This document shows positions 13,361 through 25,590 of a stretch of DNA of 64,000 nt, piece by piece. This DNA comes from Geosiphon pyriformis (Eukaryota; Glomeromycota; Glomeromycetes; Archaeosporales; Geosiphonaceae), in the NCBI GenBank assembly GCA_016748015.1, contig JAAOMT010000570.1:4043-68042 (forward strand), given 5' to 3'. Under the pieces are notes generated by a model. The model did no database searches. It worked only from the letters and a program-made list of their open reading frames with translations, and was not told the DNA's origin. The translations under genes were made by a program, and so were the position numbers. Within the stretch, counting starts at the first letter, position 1, and each line of letters opens with the position of its first letter.

Positions 13361-14154
13361 AACTTGTTTCTTGTCAGAATAATTATCAAATTTCAAACAA
13401 AAAATTCATATATTATATAAATAATTATAATTTATCAATTTAAAAAAATTACATATAATATGTACATATTTTTTTTACTATTTTATTTAAAATATACAAA
13501 TTTCAATAACAATTATTTTTTTTTGAAAAATAAATTATGCAATTTGCTAATTAATAAATTATTTATCCAAATTTTTTTGATAAAACATATTAATATAATA
13601 ACCCCTTTTTCTTTAGAAAAATAAATTTTATTTTATTGAATATTAAATTTTTAACTCGATATTTTTTAATTTGTTTTTTACTCTTAAAAATATTATTATC
13701 CCATATACTTTGTCAATTTACATAAAAATAAAAAAAAAGATTTCTTTGTAATGCAGATTTAAATCGTGGCTAAAAGATCTCATCACAAACTTTTTTATTT
13801 TGATTAGTTAATTCATTTTTGGGTAAAAGAAACTTTTTCCTCGTAATTTTGATCAAAAAAAATAAATTTTTTATGACATTTTGGTGTTATTTAGTTAATG
13901 TAATAAAAAGAAAAGTGATTGGATCAGCATTCAACATGATGTGTGGATGACGAATCATTAATTCTGATGAAGGAAGAATTACATCAGGTTTATCATCGAT
14001 CTTTTTAAAGAAAGTTGAGATCATTATTCTCCCCAAACTTGTATATAAAAAATTTTCGTTTCCTTTCAAAAAAAAAAAAAAAAATTATTTCTCAACGCTA
14101 AAAAGATTCCCAAAGCTTTACTTTCATCATCCTAAATATTTTTTATTTGACATT

Positions 14155-15126
14155 ATGAAAAATCCAATTACAGTTTCACTATCAATCGATCTAATACCTG
14201 ATATCGTTATTCACCTCCGAAATGATTTTCCTTCTCTCTTTTCATGTATGCTAGTGAATCGTACTTGGTATCGTTTCGTTGCCCCAATTTTGTGGCATGA
14301 TCCATTCTCACTGGACACTTTACCTCACCAATGTGTTATACTCGATACTATAATATCTTGTTTTACAAAAGAACAGCAACAAGACATTTCTGAATACGGC
14401 AAAATTCTCGAATTACCACCCATATGTCATATAAAACCTTCCCCAACTTTGCCATATTTGTTATACATTCGATGCCTAGATGATCGCAACGTTTTCATGA
14501 CTGTAATTAAATGGTGTCAATATTACAATCTAAAAATAACCGACGGTGAAATTGGGCTATTATTTTTACTCTTTTTTAAAAATATTTTATATGACATCAG
14601 AAGGTTGGATTCCTTGGGTATGCTGCCTTCATATTATGCCCTGAAAGTTTATTATGACTATCCCACCCAAGCTGATGATGATTTCAGCTTGACTCGTTTC
14701 TTGGAGATTATCACTGAAAAACATTCAAGCATACGACAATTCAGATTGTACCTTGGAATTCTGGAAATGTTTCCAGAAACCGAGGCGACAAATTATAAAA
14801 ATTTGATGGTCGATTTCATGAAAAGTCAAAAGAAACTTGAAATGGTGACATTTTTGGAGGAGAAAGCTTCGGCGAATATGTTGCTAAGATTAAATTCGGG
14901 TGGATTACCGGCTAATTTAAAGATACTCAGGTTTGTCGAGTGTTATTTGAGAGATTTTACGGTTGGGGATACAGGACGTATTTTGGCGAAATTGAAACAG
15001 GTTGAATTTCAGGACTGTTGTGATATTGATTTTAGTTTTATTGAATTCCTCCAAAATAATATGTATTTCCGAACTACAGAACATGTGATTGAGTTTAAAG
15101 AAAGAGAAACTATTAAAAATATTTGA
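14155..15126 (+). CDS. F-box-like protein, single exon
   Basis: A 323-codon intronless frame. Residues about 8-50 have the F-box pattern: a start like LIPDIVIHL, then CMLVNRTWYRFVAPILWHDPF, where the Leu/Val-Asn-Arg-x-Trp and Leu-Trp pair are the usual anchors. F-box proteins recruit substrates to SCF ubiquitin ligases through Skp1. The rest has Leu-rich spacing (for example LPANLKILRFVECYL, residues about 256-270) fitting degenerate leucine-rich repeats, as in the very large F-box family of glomeromycete fungi. The protein is shorter than many family members, which often run to 450-550 residues, so it may be a truncated copy; however it has an ATG start and a clean stop. Substrate unknown. 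Confidence 0.75.
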   Translation: MKNPITVSLSIDLIPDIVIHLRNDFPSLFSCMLVNRTWYRFVAPILWHDPFSLDTLPHQCVILDTIISCFTKEQQQDISEYGKILELPPICHIKPSPTLPYLLYIRCLDDRNVFMTVIKWCQYYNLKITDGEIGLLFLLFFKNILYDIRRLDSLGMLPSYYALKVYYDYPTQADDDFSLTRFLEIITEKHSSIRQFRLYLGILEMFPETEATNYKNLMVDFMKSQKKLEMVTFLEEKASANMLLRLNSGGLPANLKILRFVECYLRDFTVGDTGRILAKLKQVEFQDCCDIDFSFIEFLQNNMYFRTTEHVIEFKERETIKNI

Positions 15127-15362
15127 CATCAATTTTGATTTGAATAATAAATTCTTTCGTTATGTTCTCTAATATTAAACGAATAACGCAAGAATTCCTA
15201 AATTTACATGCTCATTCCAATTTCTCCTTGAAAGACGTAAGCACAATAATTGTTGGAAATAAATATTCCCTTTAAAAAAAAATACAATGCAAATAATCAC
15301 GTAAGATACCCAATTCAGTTATTATTATTATTATTATTATTATTATTGTTTTTGTTGTTGTA

Positions 15363-15407
<45 letters not shown>

Positions 15408-15888
15408 ACGCTCTTTAAATAATTGTAATCGTACATCAATCTGATCCGAGTACTTAATTACCAATCTACATAAAAATCATCAGTCTTAGCCTATCTTTTC
15501 TGCGATTCAAAAGCTGATACCTGTTTTGAATAACTAGTTTAACCATGCATTAGTTTTTCAGCTTTTCCAATATCATTCTGAGCGAAAGAAATTGGTCCCG
15601 ATTTCATTGTCAACTCAAAAAAAAAATTTCAAAAAGCTTTGTTGAATTTTTAATTTAACAAAATTTACCTCTCATCATTTATATGTCAGACTCCTTGATT
15701 CTTATGCAAACAAGAATGTTTTGAATTTTCCATAAAAAGCTTGATAAAATCAAAACCTATGAAGTTTTCACATATATATATAATTTATCAAAATATTGAA
15801 AATTCCTAAGAACATATAAATTTGGCGAATACAAATTCTTAACTTCCTCATCAAAAATGCTCACTCATTAAAAATAGTACTTCTACCA
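15127..15888. other. Intergenic region
   Basis: Nothing gene-like was seen apart from the (ATT)n tract at 15319-15405. Confidence 0.6.
15319..15405. repeat. (ATT)n microsatellite, interrupted
   Basis: Two ATT blocks separated by a GTT-rich interruption. Confidence 0.9.
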
Positions 15889-16377
15889 ATGAAAATTAAT
15901 CAAAAATCTGACCACCAAAGTTCCTCAGAGACTAAAACTAAAACATTATCCTTCTCGACTACTAAAACTAACCAGATGCAGTATTGTTCTCGTCCTTTTT
16001 GCAACAAACCTTCATATATCGAGCAAAATGGAAAATTCTATCCATTTTGTAGCAAAATTTGCGCATTCATTTTTCAGGAAAAAATCAAACTTCCCCGTTG
16101 TGCTAATGGTAACTGTATAAAACCAATATACGTTGAATCAAATCTTCTTGCTCATCCCTTCTGTTCCAAAAGTTGTGCTCGAGCTCAACAAATTTATCAG
16201 CACAACATGGTGGGAAATGGAAAAAAGGATAAGCCATTGATTGAAATTTCTGGAAATCCAACGGTGAGTCAATATATATTTTGTGTTAACACAGGAAATT
16301 TTTAAATTTTAAAAAAGTTTTTTATGTATATATTTTTTTAGAAAAAATTACGTGCAATTAAACTTTGCTATGAATAA
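15889..16377 (+). CDS. Small protein with two Cys modules, possibly truncated
   Basis: Exon 1 is 15889-16263; a strong donor (GTGAGT) follows and an acceptor at 16341 gives a 12-codon last exon 16342-16377, for 136 residues. After a Ser/Thr/Lys-rich leader (about 30 residues) come two repeats of one Cys pattern: YCSRPFCNKPSYIE...FCSKICA and RCANGNCIKPIYVE...FCSKSCA. Each has two Cys near the start and a C-S-K-x-C pair about 16 residues later, consistent with a small zinc-binding fold. I recall similar modules ahead of catalytic domains such as PARP in glomeromycete proteins, but none follows here. The gene ends at the border of the AT-rich island, so its 3' part may have been lost. The short last exon is tentative. 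Confidence 0.5.
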
Positions 16378-17419
16378 TATGTTTTTGAAAAAATTCAATT
16401 TTTACTTTTAATTTCTTGATTTACAAAGCACCTAGTAAATTCCAGCGATCCACCTTCTTAAGAAATAAATGAGTTATAGTTTACAATGCTTTTTTATGAT
16501 ACCTGGGGTCTATTTTGTAGTGTTTCCAGGGATAAGTAAGAACAATTTTGCAACCAATTAAAAATTTTGAACTGAAATAAAATTGAAAATAGTTAAAATT
16601 AATTTATTGAATAAATGATAAAAATATTTTACACATATTTTATTTCAATATTGTTATTTTTTTTAAATTAACAAGATTTAATGATATATAGATATATGTA
16701 TTAATTTTTTTTACAATAATTATAGATTAATTAATATAATATTAAATTTTTATTAAATTTTAATAATTTTATTAAAAAATAATCTTTAATTATTGTTTAA
16801 ACACTGTTTTTGGTTTTAAATAAAAGTTTTTTTATTCAAATTTTTTTCTAAATAATTAATTCTAATATAATTATTACAATTATAAAAAGTTTTAAAACTT
16901 TTAACAGCAAACTAATAGCAAAATCACTCTTTTTTTTATTATTTTTCTTATATTTACTTAAATAGTTATGAAAACTAAAAAACTAAAAAAATAATCTCTT
17001 TTTTCTTTTATTTAAAGCAATTAATTAATATATTTAAATATTTAAAAAACTTTAACAAAATTTTTAAAAGTTTTTTGAATAAATAACTTTATCTTGATAT
17101 TTGATAAATCTGCAAAAATCAAAATAAATTATGTTAAAATTATGCTTGTTAAATTGCTTTTTTTTCTACTTTTAAGATTGCAAAGTTTTTTATAAATTTT
17201 GCATTTAATTTTTTTTGCTATTATAATTTTTTGTTAATAATATTAAAAATATTATAAAGAAATTATTGTAAGATAAATTTATAACTTGGTGCTTAATTGG
17301 TATTAATTTTTAAAAATTTTGGGTGAATTTAAAAATTTTGATGATTAAATTTTTTGTATAATAAACAAAATTTCATTAATAACTGATAATATTTGGTCTT
17401 TAACTTTTTTAATATAATA

Positions 17420-17846
17420 ACTGGTATTATTTTTATAAAGTAATTCAAAAAAATAAGTAATAATTAAATATAATCTAAATTAACCAATAACAAAATAAGA
17501 GTATATTAAACTAAATAATACAAAAAATTTCAGAAATACCAAAAAAAATTTCAAGAATTTTTAAAAATGCTAAAAATATTAACTAAAATTCAAAAAATAT
17601 AAAATTTATTAAAAAACTCAAAAATCTTATATTATAAAAAGTTATATATATATAGTAGTAATAATAATAAAAACAAAAAAAAACAAATTCAATTTTATTT
17701 TATTTTTACTAAATAATTTACTTTAGCCATTAGAAATTTAGTATTTAAAATAATAGTTTTTTTAATAAAATTATTATTTAAGTTATTTATTATTCAAATT
17801 TTATGAATCAATATTTATTTTATTAATATTTACTTATTTCAAATTA

Positions 17847-17883
<37 letters not shown>

Positions 17884-18285
17884 ACTACTAATAACATTAA
17901 AACAATAGTTTTTTAATTATAATTATTAATAAAATACTAATTTCTATTTTCTTATTTTTTTTATTGTATTTATTTATTAATTAATTAATTCAAAAAAAGT
18001 GTTAAGATTATGACATTAAAGATTGCTTAATAAAAAATATAAAAAATAATATAAAACATAATTAAAAAACTAAAATTGCTTATTAAAAAAGTAAAAACTA
18101 CCAAAATAAATTAATTACTATACTAATAAAGTTAATTACTAAATATTATTAATTATTATTATTGAATTTTTGTCTATTATACAAAAAATTCAACTAATTA
18201 AATTTTCAAATACATTTAAACTTTTTAGATTTATTCTATAATATAAGAACATCAATTTTTAAGTTAAAAACATTATTTAAAAATC
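17420..18285 (+). repeat. Left arm of large imperfect inverted repeat
   Basis: This arm aligns by eye with the reverse complement of 19030-19845. Landmarks are a TATATATATA run at about 17645 and the blocks around TAATTATAATTATTAATAAA and AACTAAAATTGCTTATTAAA. Identity looks roughly 75-85% with small indels; this was not computed. Confidence 0.7.
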
Positions 18286-19029
18286 TGTAAAATTTGGTAA
18301 GATATAATTTATAAAAAACAGAAATATTATTAAAACTTATCTATAAAAGTAGCAGAATTAAAAGTTCTAAAAACAAAGTATTTAAAATTTGCAAAATTTT
18401 TATTTTAATACTATAAAAATACTTAAAACCAAACAAAATAGTCTTTTAGTTGTATTAACTTTTAATTTTTATATTAATATATTTTTTAGAAAAAACAAAA
18501 AACCCAAATTTAAAAAATTCTAATTTTGTTTTTTTAATAAAAACAAGAAAAATATTTTTTTTTCAATAATTATTTTTATTATTTATCTTTTTACTTTAAA
18601 AATTAAAAATTTATTAATTGATATAATTAAAAAAAATTATTAATTTTATATTTTAATTATTGTTATTAAATAAGTATTTACAATTAAAATGCTTATTATA
18701 AAACTATTATTAGTTACTTTTGGTAAAATTCAAAATATTAATGTTAATTATATTCATTAAAAAAATTCAATTACATTAAAATAATACCTTTTATTTATAA
18801 TTATTAATAAGATACTAATTTTTTTTATTTTTATTTTATTTTTTATTTTTTATTTTTTTATTGTTAAGATTTTATAAAAATTTTAATTAATTAAAAAAAG
18901 CACTAATATTACAATATCTAAAATTTTCTGGAAAAAATGCAAAAATAATATAAAAAATAGTTAAAAAACTAAAATTGCTTACCAAAAAAGTAAAAAACAT
19001 TAGAATAAACTAATGTTATAAGTTTTTTG

Positions 19030-19845
19030 ATAATGTTTTTAGTCTGTAAATTGGTATTCTTATATTGCAAAATAAATTTAAAAGATTTAAGCATATTTAA
19101 AGATTTAATTAGTTGAGTTTTTATATAATTAACAAAAATTCAATAATAATAGCTGATAATATTTAATGTTTAACTTTATTAATATAGTAACTAGTTTATT
19201 CTGATGTTTTTTATTCTTTTAATAAGCAATTTTAGTTCTTTAATTATGTTTTACACTATTTTTTGTGTTTTTTACGAGACAATTCTTAATGTTATAATTT
19301 TAATACTTTTTCTGAATTAATAAATAAATAAATATAACAAAAAAAATAAAAAGATAAAAATTAGTATTTCATTAATAATTATAATCAAAAATTATTGTTT
19401 CAATGTTATTAGTGATATTATAATAATACTATTAATATTAATTCAAAATAAGTAAATTTTAATAAGATGAATATTAATTTATAGAAGTTAAATAGTAAAT
19501 AATTTGAATAATTATTTTATTAAAAGAATTATTACTTTAAATATTAAATTCTTAATAATTAAAATTACTTAGTAAAAATAAAATTAAACTTGTTTTTTTC
19601 TGTTTTTATTGTTATTATTATATATATATAACTTTTTATAAAACAAAATTTTTGGAATTTTTAGTGATTTTTACATTTTTCCTGAGTTATTATTAGTATT
19701 TTTAATATTTTTGTCAGTATTTTTAGAATTTTTGGTATTATTTGGCTTGATAATTTCTTATTTTGTTATTAATTGATTTAAATTATATTTAATTATTGCT
19801 TATTTTTGATTTATTTTATAAGTAGTATTATTTCTTTTTTTTTAA
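19030..19845 (-). repeat. Right arm of large imperfect inverted repeat
   Basis: Reverse-complement partner of 17420-18285. The arms are separated by about 740 bp that itself contains a direct partial copy of the same unit. Confidence 0.7.
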
Positions 19846-20490
19846 TAGTATTATTTTTTCTTTTGATTCTATTTTATAGACTTTTTTCAAATTATTTTGT
19901 ACATATTCTGTATTAATTATTATTTTTTTACATTGGCTTTTTTTACTAAACTAGATTTTAATGTTAATTGTTCTATTGTTATTGCTAAAATTTTTAATAC
20001 TATTTTTAAATTTATATTGGTAAAATAATAAAATAAAAAATTATTAAAATCTGTTAAAGATATCTTATATTTAAAGCAAAATTTAAATCTTTATTATTTT
20101 TAACAATAGTATTTGAATTAAAATTAAGCTTTAATTTTAATTTTTATATAGTTTTGCTAATTGGCTTATTAATTTTAAAAATTAAATAGATAATATATAA
20201 TAGTAAATTGTAAACAAAATTATACTTGTTACAATATTTAAATTAGCAAAGAATTAGATAATATTTACAAAGTTGTGTATTTAGTTTAGTTAGTTATTGC
20301 TTTTACTTTTTTTTTGATTAGATAAATAATTAATAATATTTATTAAATTTTTTTAGTTTATTAAATAGAATAAAAAATAAGTTTTTATTAAAATTATGAA
20401 CTAAAATATTTTTAATTATGAAAATTTGGACTAATATAATATTTTTAACTTTGATTATAGCTATTTATTAAATTTTGTTTTTATTATATA

Positions 20491-20519
20491 CAGGGGGGTA
20501 TAAAAAGTATTGGACACTT
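20491..20519 (+). repeat. Left TIR of Tc1-like element
   Basis: 29 bp identical to the reverse complement of 21817-21845, preceded by the target-site TA at 20489-20490. Confidence 0.95.
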
Positions 20520-20709
20520 AATATAATATATAAAAAAGGCTATATATAGTAATACCATTACCAATTTAAGCCATAATTTTTTTTATAATTACTTATAGTT
20601 ATAATCTACAAATCAACATAAATCACGTCCTTGTAAAACACAATAGTGAATCATACATGTATATATAAAATATCAAACATTCTTGTCATGAAAAAATTTA
20701 CCACATCAA

Positions 20710-21747
20710 ATGTGTCTTGAAAAAGAACTTTCTGAATACCAAAAAGGAGGGATTATTTCAGCAATAAAGTTAGGACATAAAAACAGTGAGACTTTCACGA
20801 CTATTGGATGTTCACGTTTTTCTGTAATATGTGTATGGAAGTCATATGAGCTAAAAAAACTTCCTAAAAAATGAATGGGCTGACCACAAATTCTTGACAA
20901 ACGTGCATGTGAACAACTCAAATATTCAATAATGGAGAATAAAGAAACCCGCCGCCAAACTCTTTCTCAAATACGATTGAATTTTATTAAAGATACCAAC
21001 AAATCTATTTCTATACAAACTATTCGAAATGGATTAGCTCAAGAAGGACTTCGCTCATGCATTCTTCGTCTCAAGCCATTAATTTCCAAATCAAATAAAA
21101 AAAAACGTTTACAATGGGCTCGTACTTATGAAAATTGGACAGTAGAAGATTTTAAACGAGTTGTTTGGTCAGATGAATTTACATATACACAATTTAGGAC
21201 TACAGGATTTGGACATGTATGGCATAAACCTTCTGAAGAGTTTCATAAGGATTGTATTACAGCCACAGTTAGAAAAAGCTTTGGTTGCATGTTTTGGAGA
21301 TGTTTTTCATGGGTTGGTTTGAGTCCTTTAGTTCCTTTGGTTGGTCATATTACTGGAGTTATGTACCGCAAAACCTTGGCTAATTATGCAATTCCTACGG
21401 TAAAACTTCATGCAAAAAAAACTAAAAAAAAGTTTTTTTTTCAGGAAAACAATGCACTAATTCACACATCAAAAGTCGTGCATTCTTTTCTTACCTCTTC
21501 AAATATTGAATTACTTCCTTGGCCAGCACAAAGTCCTGATATTACTCCAATAGAAAATCTTTGGTCATATATTGAAGTTAAAATTCGTCAATGTAATTTA
21601 CAACCCTCAAATATTGTACAATTGGAACAGTGGGTTAAGGAAGAATAAGATACAATACCTGTAAATTACTATCGTAATTTGATCAAGTCTATGCCACATC
21701 GAGTTCAAGCTATTCTTGAAGCAAATGGGGGTCAAACAAAATACTAA
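20710..21747 (+). pseudogene. Tc1-like transposase, disrupted
   Basis: The frame can be followed from about 20710 (LSEYQKGGIISAIKLG, a helix-turn-helix start) to 21747 (ILEANGGQTKY, the usual Tc1 C-terminus). It is broken by two TGA codons in the linker (around 20872 and 20881, where a GRP AT-hook-like motif would stand) and a TAA at 21646. The longest open piece, 20932-21648, has the first catalytic Asp in VVWSDEFTY and the last acidic residue in SPDITPIENLWSYIE, with the usual spacing before NLW. The second catalytic Asp is replaced by Asn (AAC at 21448-21450 in QENNALIHT). All the changes apart from the TAA can be explained by single C-to-T or G-to-A transitions. The protein should be catalytically dead. 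Confidence 0.9.
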
Positions 21748-21816
21748 CATGTATTTTAATATAATAATAAAAAATTAACGATTTATAAGTTAATTTTTTT
21801 ATATAACATATTATAA

Positions 21817-21845
21817 AAGTGTCCAATACTTTTTATACCCCCCTG
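21817..21845 (-). repeat. Right TIR of Tc1-like element
   Basis: 29 bp, perfect inverse of the left TIR, followed by TA. Confidence 0.95.
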
Positions 21846-24800
21846 TAAATAATCATATAAATAAAAGAGTATATGATTGTAAACTACTATAAAGAGTTTT
21901 TTTCTTATTTTTTTATTAATAGTGTTTTTTTTACAAGTAAAGCATGATTTGTTGTTCTATTTTTCTTGTTTTTTTGGTTATTCAAATTTTTTAAGATATA
22001 AAAATAATAATAAAACTTAATTGTGAAAATGTTTTTTTGATTTGGTAAAATATATATAAAAGTGTTAACTCGAGGTTTTTTTTTGTTTTTTTTTTAATAA
22101 TTAAGTAATAAGACTAAATTAATTCAATTATTATCAATTCACAAAACTTTGTAAGTTTTAATTATAGATTTTTTATTTCTTTGTCTAATTTAATAAGTGA
22201 TGCTTTATTAATAATAGTTCTAAAATAATTATATATTGTTGGTATTTATGCATACATTCATTATAACTTAATTAAAATTCTTAAATATTTTAATTAAGTA
22301 TAACATTAGTCTTAAACAATTAATTATTATTAATAAATATTTAGTATTAAGTAGTTTCTATGACTTGTATTTTAATGAGCACAGTAATACTATTAATTTT
22401 AAAAAAAAGTTGTTAATTTTGTTAATTGAAATTTTTATTATATAAATATAACTAGATTTAGAAGTATTGGATTTTGAATAATTTCTGAAGTTTGAATTTT
22501 TGGAGTTTTACTTAAGATAGATTTTAAAATTAGGTTTTTTGAAGGTTTTTTTTAATTTTAATTTTTTTTCTTGATTTAATATTTTTCTAGTTATTAGTAG
22601 ATTCAAAATTGGTTATAAAAATAGTAATTAAAAAAATAATAGAATAAATAGCTCTAACTTAAATTTCTCAAAAAATTTGTTGTATTTTCTTAGTAAATTT
22701 GAATTTTTTAAATTACTTTAAAATAAAAATTGTAGATTTATTGGTTTTGTTGTAAATACAGAAACAATTTCTATAAATATTTGAATTGTACTTTCAAGAA
22801 TATGATAATATAATAGATTTATAAATAATATAATTCATTATTTTTTCTGTATAAGTGGTTAAATTTTTTTTAAATATTATTGGAAATTTTCTTTGCATAT
22901 AAGTTTTAATTTTTTAATTTATTTTTATAAGTATTAACATAAAACTATAATTTTATAAAAAACTAATATATTGTAATAACTCTCAATAAAAATTTGTTTT
23001 TACTGTTTTAAAAAAAAATTATTATTTTAAAAAATGTATTTAAGACTAAGTTAGTAAATTTTTTATTTAGTTATACTATTTTTAAAATTTATAAACTGGT
23101 TTTTTAAGTATATAAATATAATAGTTTTATTTCTTAATTTCTAAATTCTGTTTAACAGTTAAAATATGTTATTATTACTTTGGTTTTTGAAAAAACTTAA
23201 ATATTATTAATGTTAAAACTAATACTTTAAAAAAGAGTTGTATCTGGTAAAAAATTTCTAATTACTAATATTGTTTTATGTATTAAGATTTAGATTATAT
23301 GGTTTTAAATTATAAAATATTTTTGTTTTTGTTTTTTAAGACTTTGACAAAATCTGTGATTATTTCTAGAGTTTTCATAAATTATTCTTTTGATATAATA
23401 TTATATATAAAAGTAATTATTTTTTTGGCTTTCTTTTTTATTGTTGGTATTAATTTGGTGGTTGGCTTCAGACTAGTTTTTTTGAAATTTAATTTGAGTA
23501 AGCTTATCTTGTTGGTTAAATTTATTAATGTTCTGGTTGCTTTGATTATAAAATTGGTGGTTGTTTTTTTTTGAATGCTAAGATTAAGAAAAAAATTTTT
23601 GCAAGTAAAAAACGTTAATGTTTTTGGAAAAGTTGTTGGAAATTGAAGTAAAAAAATTATTAATTTCAAGGTACAATGTGACATAAATTCAGATTTTCTT
23701 ATTAATAAAAAAAATTTGTTAGAATAATGGTACTTTAAAAATTATAGGCTTTTGATATCAAATTTGATGCTGGTTTGGTTCCTGGTAATAATAGTTTAGT
23801 TGTAATTATGCAAAAAATGTTATTTTTGTATAAGTTTCTTAGTTTAGTTTTGACTGGCTCAAGTGACTAGTCACATGTAAAAAGTAGGTGAGTTATAGCT
23901 AATTTAGAACAGTTCTCTGTTGTATTGTGAATGGACTACAATTTGTCAAAACAAAATAAAAAAATATACAAAAATATACAAAAATTTTCTTTTGATTTGT
24001 CACTTAAATAATATGATAACATATCAAAAAAAAAGCTGTTGGGAATTCTAAAGTCATTCCAGATGGTAAACAAAAAAATATGCAAACCAACAGATTGTTT
24101 TATGTTAAAATTGTCAATAAAAAAAAAGATTTATTAATTATAATAATAATCCTAATATTGACCAATTCTAAACTTGTCACATTAAGTAAAACCACCAAAA
24201 GAAATCTATTTAGAAATGACAACTTTTTAAAAATACAAAAATTTGTAAACCAACAAAGAAAAAAAAATGTCCCAAGTCTTCAGTTCATTAACATGGATAG
24301 AACCAATAAGTAACAACGAAAATATAATGATTTTGTGGAAAAGTTCTTCTATTGAGAAAAAATGTAGCATAACAATGGAAAATTTGTTCAAAATTTGCGA
24401 TTCGTTCTGAAAAATTATGCGTAAGAATTCCTTGCTAGCACAATCTCAAATGGTTTTTTTAAGATATCAAATAATAGCACATTTCAAGATTGCAAATGAT
24501 TCTTTTAAAAATATATTATTTCATAAATATATATATATACTAAATCTCTTTATATTATGAATTGTAAAATTTCTGGTTCGAAATATCTATTAAACATTTT
24601 TTTTTAAACGAAAGCTTTTCGTATCTTTCGGAGTAAAGGAATCAAGATGCCCAATCCGTTGCAATATTATGGTGTGAAATTTAAGGGACCAAAATTTTTC
24701 AAATTAATTTTACAAGGCAAATCTCTTTATGGAACATCATAACATAGAGTTCCCGTTTTCTCATAAAATCTGGGGTTGGGGAAAGACATTGGGATCAAGT

Positions 24801-25590
24801 CTCTATTTTCACACCTAACCGATAAAATAGAAGAATAATCTAAATACTTTTACCAAATCCAGAAATTATTTCAAGTACCAACTATGAGCTGAAAGGCATG
24901 CTTGGTCATATGCTGTAAGATCAAAGGGATAATTTCGAGCTACACAGATTTCAGATCTATAGATCTAGAATCATACAGTTCTGTTCGATCAAATTTTTGT
25001 TATATTGTTGTCCCTTTAGATTGTTCTCTAAAGCCTTCGCTTGCAGGTGTACGTGACAATAGTCTTTATTAAATATGACAGCGAAATCAGCTAAAAAGAT
25101 TTGCAACTCTTTAATGAATGTAACTTCTGATAAAAATTAAGACACCCACCATTTGTTTCCGTAAATATTAATTCGAAGGAGATGGCGCAAAAAAGATGAT
25201 CGACTTTCTCCTTGAATATCCAAATGTTTTTCACAGAAATGAGCTGTTCAATATTTGGTGACGATTCACTGCACAAAGAATCATGATAATAAATTGGCGT
25301 TTTTATGGTCATTTAAGGAATTTGGGCTTCTCCATTCGCATCGCAGATCAAACATTTCAATGGAAATAAAATTTTTAATTATTCATCAACTGCATAAAAA
25401 GGAAACTTCTTTCCCTCATTCTTATTCATCTTTGAGGATTTTTGCAAAAAAAGGGTTTCATTAATAATTATAATATCTGAAATATCTTTCGATTGAAGAA
25501 AATAAAAAACACAAAGCCTATCTTTATTTTACGTCAATTAATTTGTTTGCATAACGATTGGACATCTCACCATACCTGATTTCTTTAAAC
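21846..25590. other. AT-rich intergenic and relic DNA
   Basis: No intact gene was seen. 21850-23250 continues the AT-rich island. 23300-24370 is strongly strand-asymmetric (poor in C on the plus strand) and looks like a decayed coding relic, described separately. 24600-25470 has near-normal base composition and broken frames on both strands, without a recognisable family. Confidence 0.5.
23450..24370 (+). pseudogene. Possible decayed coding relic, unidentified
   Basis: Plus-strand fragments in shifting frames have a coding-like texture: a Lys-rich stretch (LNAKIKKKIFASKKR, near 23575-23610), then FKVQCDINSDFLINKKNL (near 23665), then FDAGLVPGNNSLVVIMQK (near 23760). They are interrupted by TGA and TAA codons and frame shifts. 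The plus strand is poor in C, as expected if C-to-T changes had swept the sequence. The texture resembles N-terminal parts of retroelement ORF1 proteins, but I cannot identify the family. Confidence 0.3.

Larger units (their letters stand above)
8507..14154. other. Intergenic AT-rich region with gap
   Basis: No supportable gene was seen. The stretch contains homopolymer runs, microsatellites (listed separately), a short telomere-like motif near 11286 and the N gap at 11524-11804. A small minus frame at 13887-14069 has no recognisable features and was not called. Confidence 0.6.
16378..20490. repeat. Extremely AT-rich island of diverged repeats
   Basis: About 4.1 kb with hardly any G or C and no coding frame. 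By eye it is a mosaic of diverged copies of one sequence in both orientations. The clearest pair is an inverted repeat: 17420-18285 matches the reverse complement of 19030-19845. Extra fragments include a direct copy at about 18755-19010 (like 17880-18110) and an inverted one before 17420. It looks like old, mutation-saturated mobile DNA. Confidence 0.7.
20491..21845 (+). mobile_element. Tc1/mariner-type DNA transposon, inactive
   Basis: A complete element of 1355 bp. The 29-bp terminal inverted repeats at 20491-20519 and 21817-21845 are perfect mirror images (starting CAGGGGGGTATAAAAAGTAT) and are flanked by TA on both sides, the Tc1/mariner target duplication. It contains one broken transposase frame and lies inside AT-rich repeat DNA. 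Perfect TIRs beside a damaged transposase suggest a copy mobilised in trans or only moderately old. Confidence 0.95.

Noticed and set aside
23299-23684. Overlapping ORFs of 91 and 100 codons on opposite strands
   Set aside because: Biased low-complexity composition (Phe, Val, Leu or Lys, Thr, Ile) from strand-asymmetric DNA; no domain; fits a relic better than a gene.
25091-25464. Two opposite-strand ORFs of about 70 codons
   Set aside because: No domain, no supporting exons; at least one lacks an ATG start. Could be part of an older relic, but not callable.
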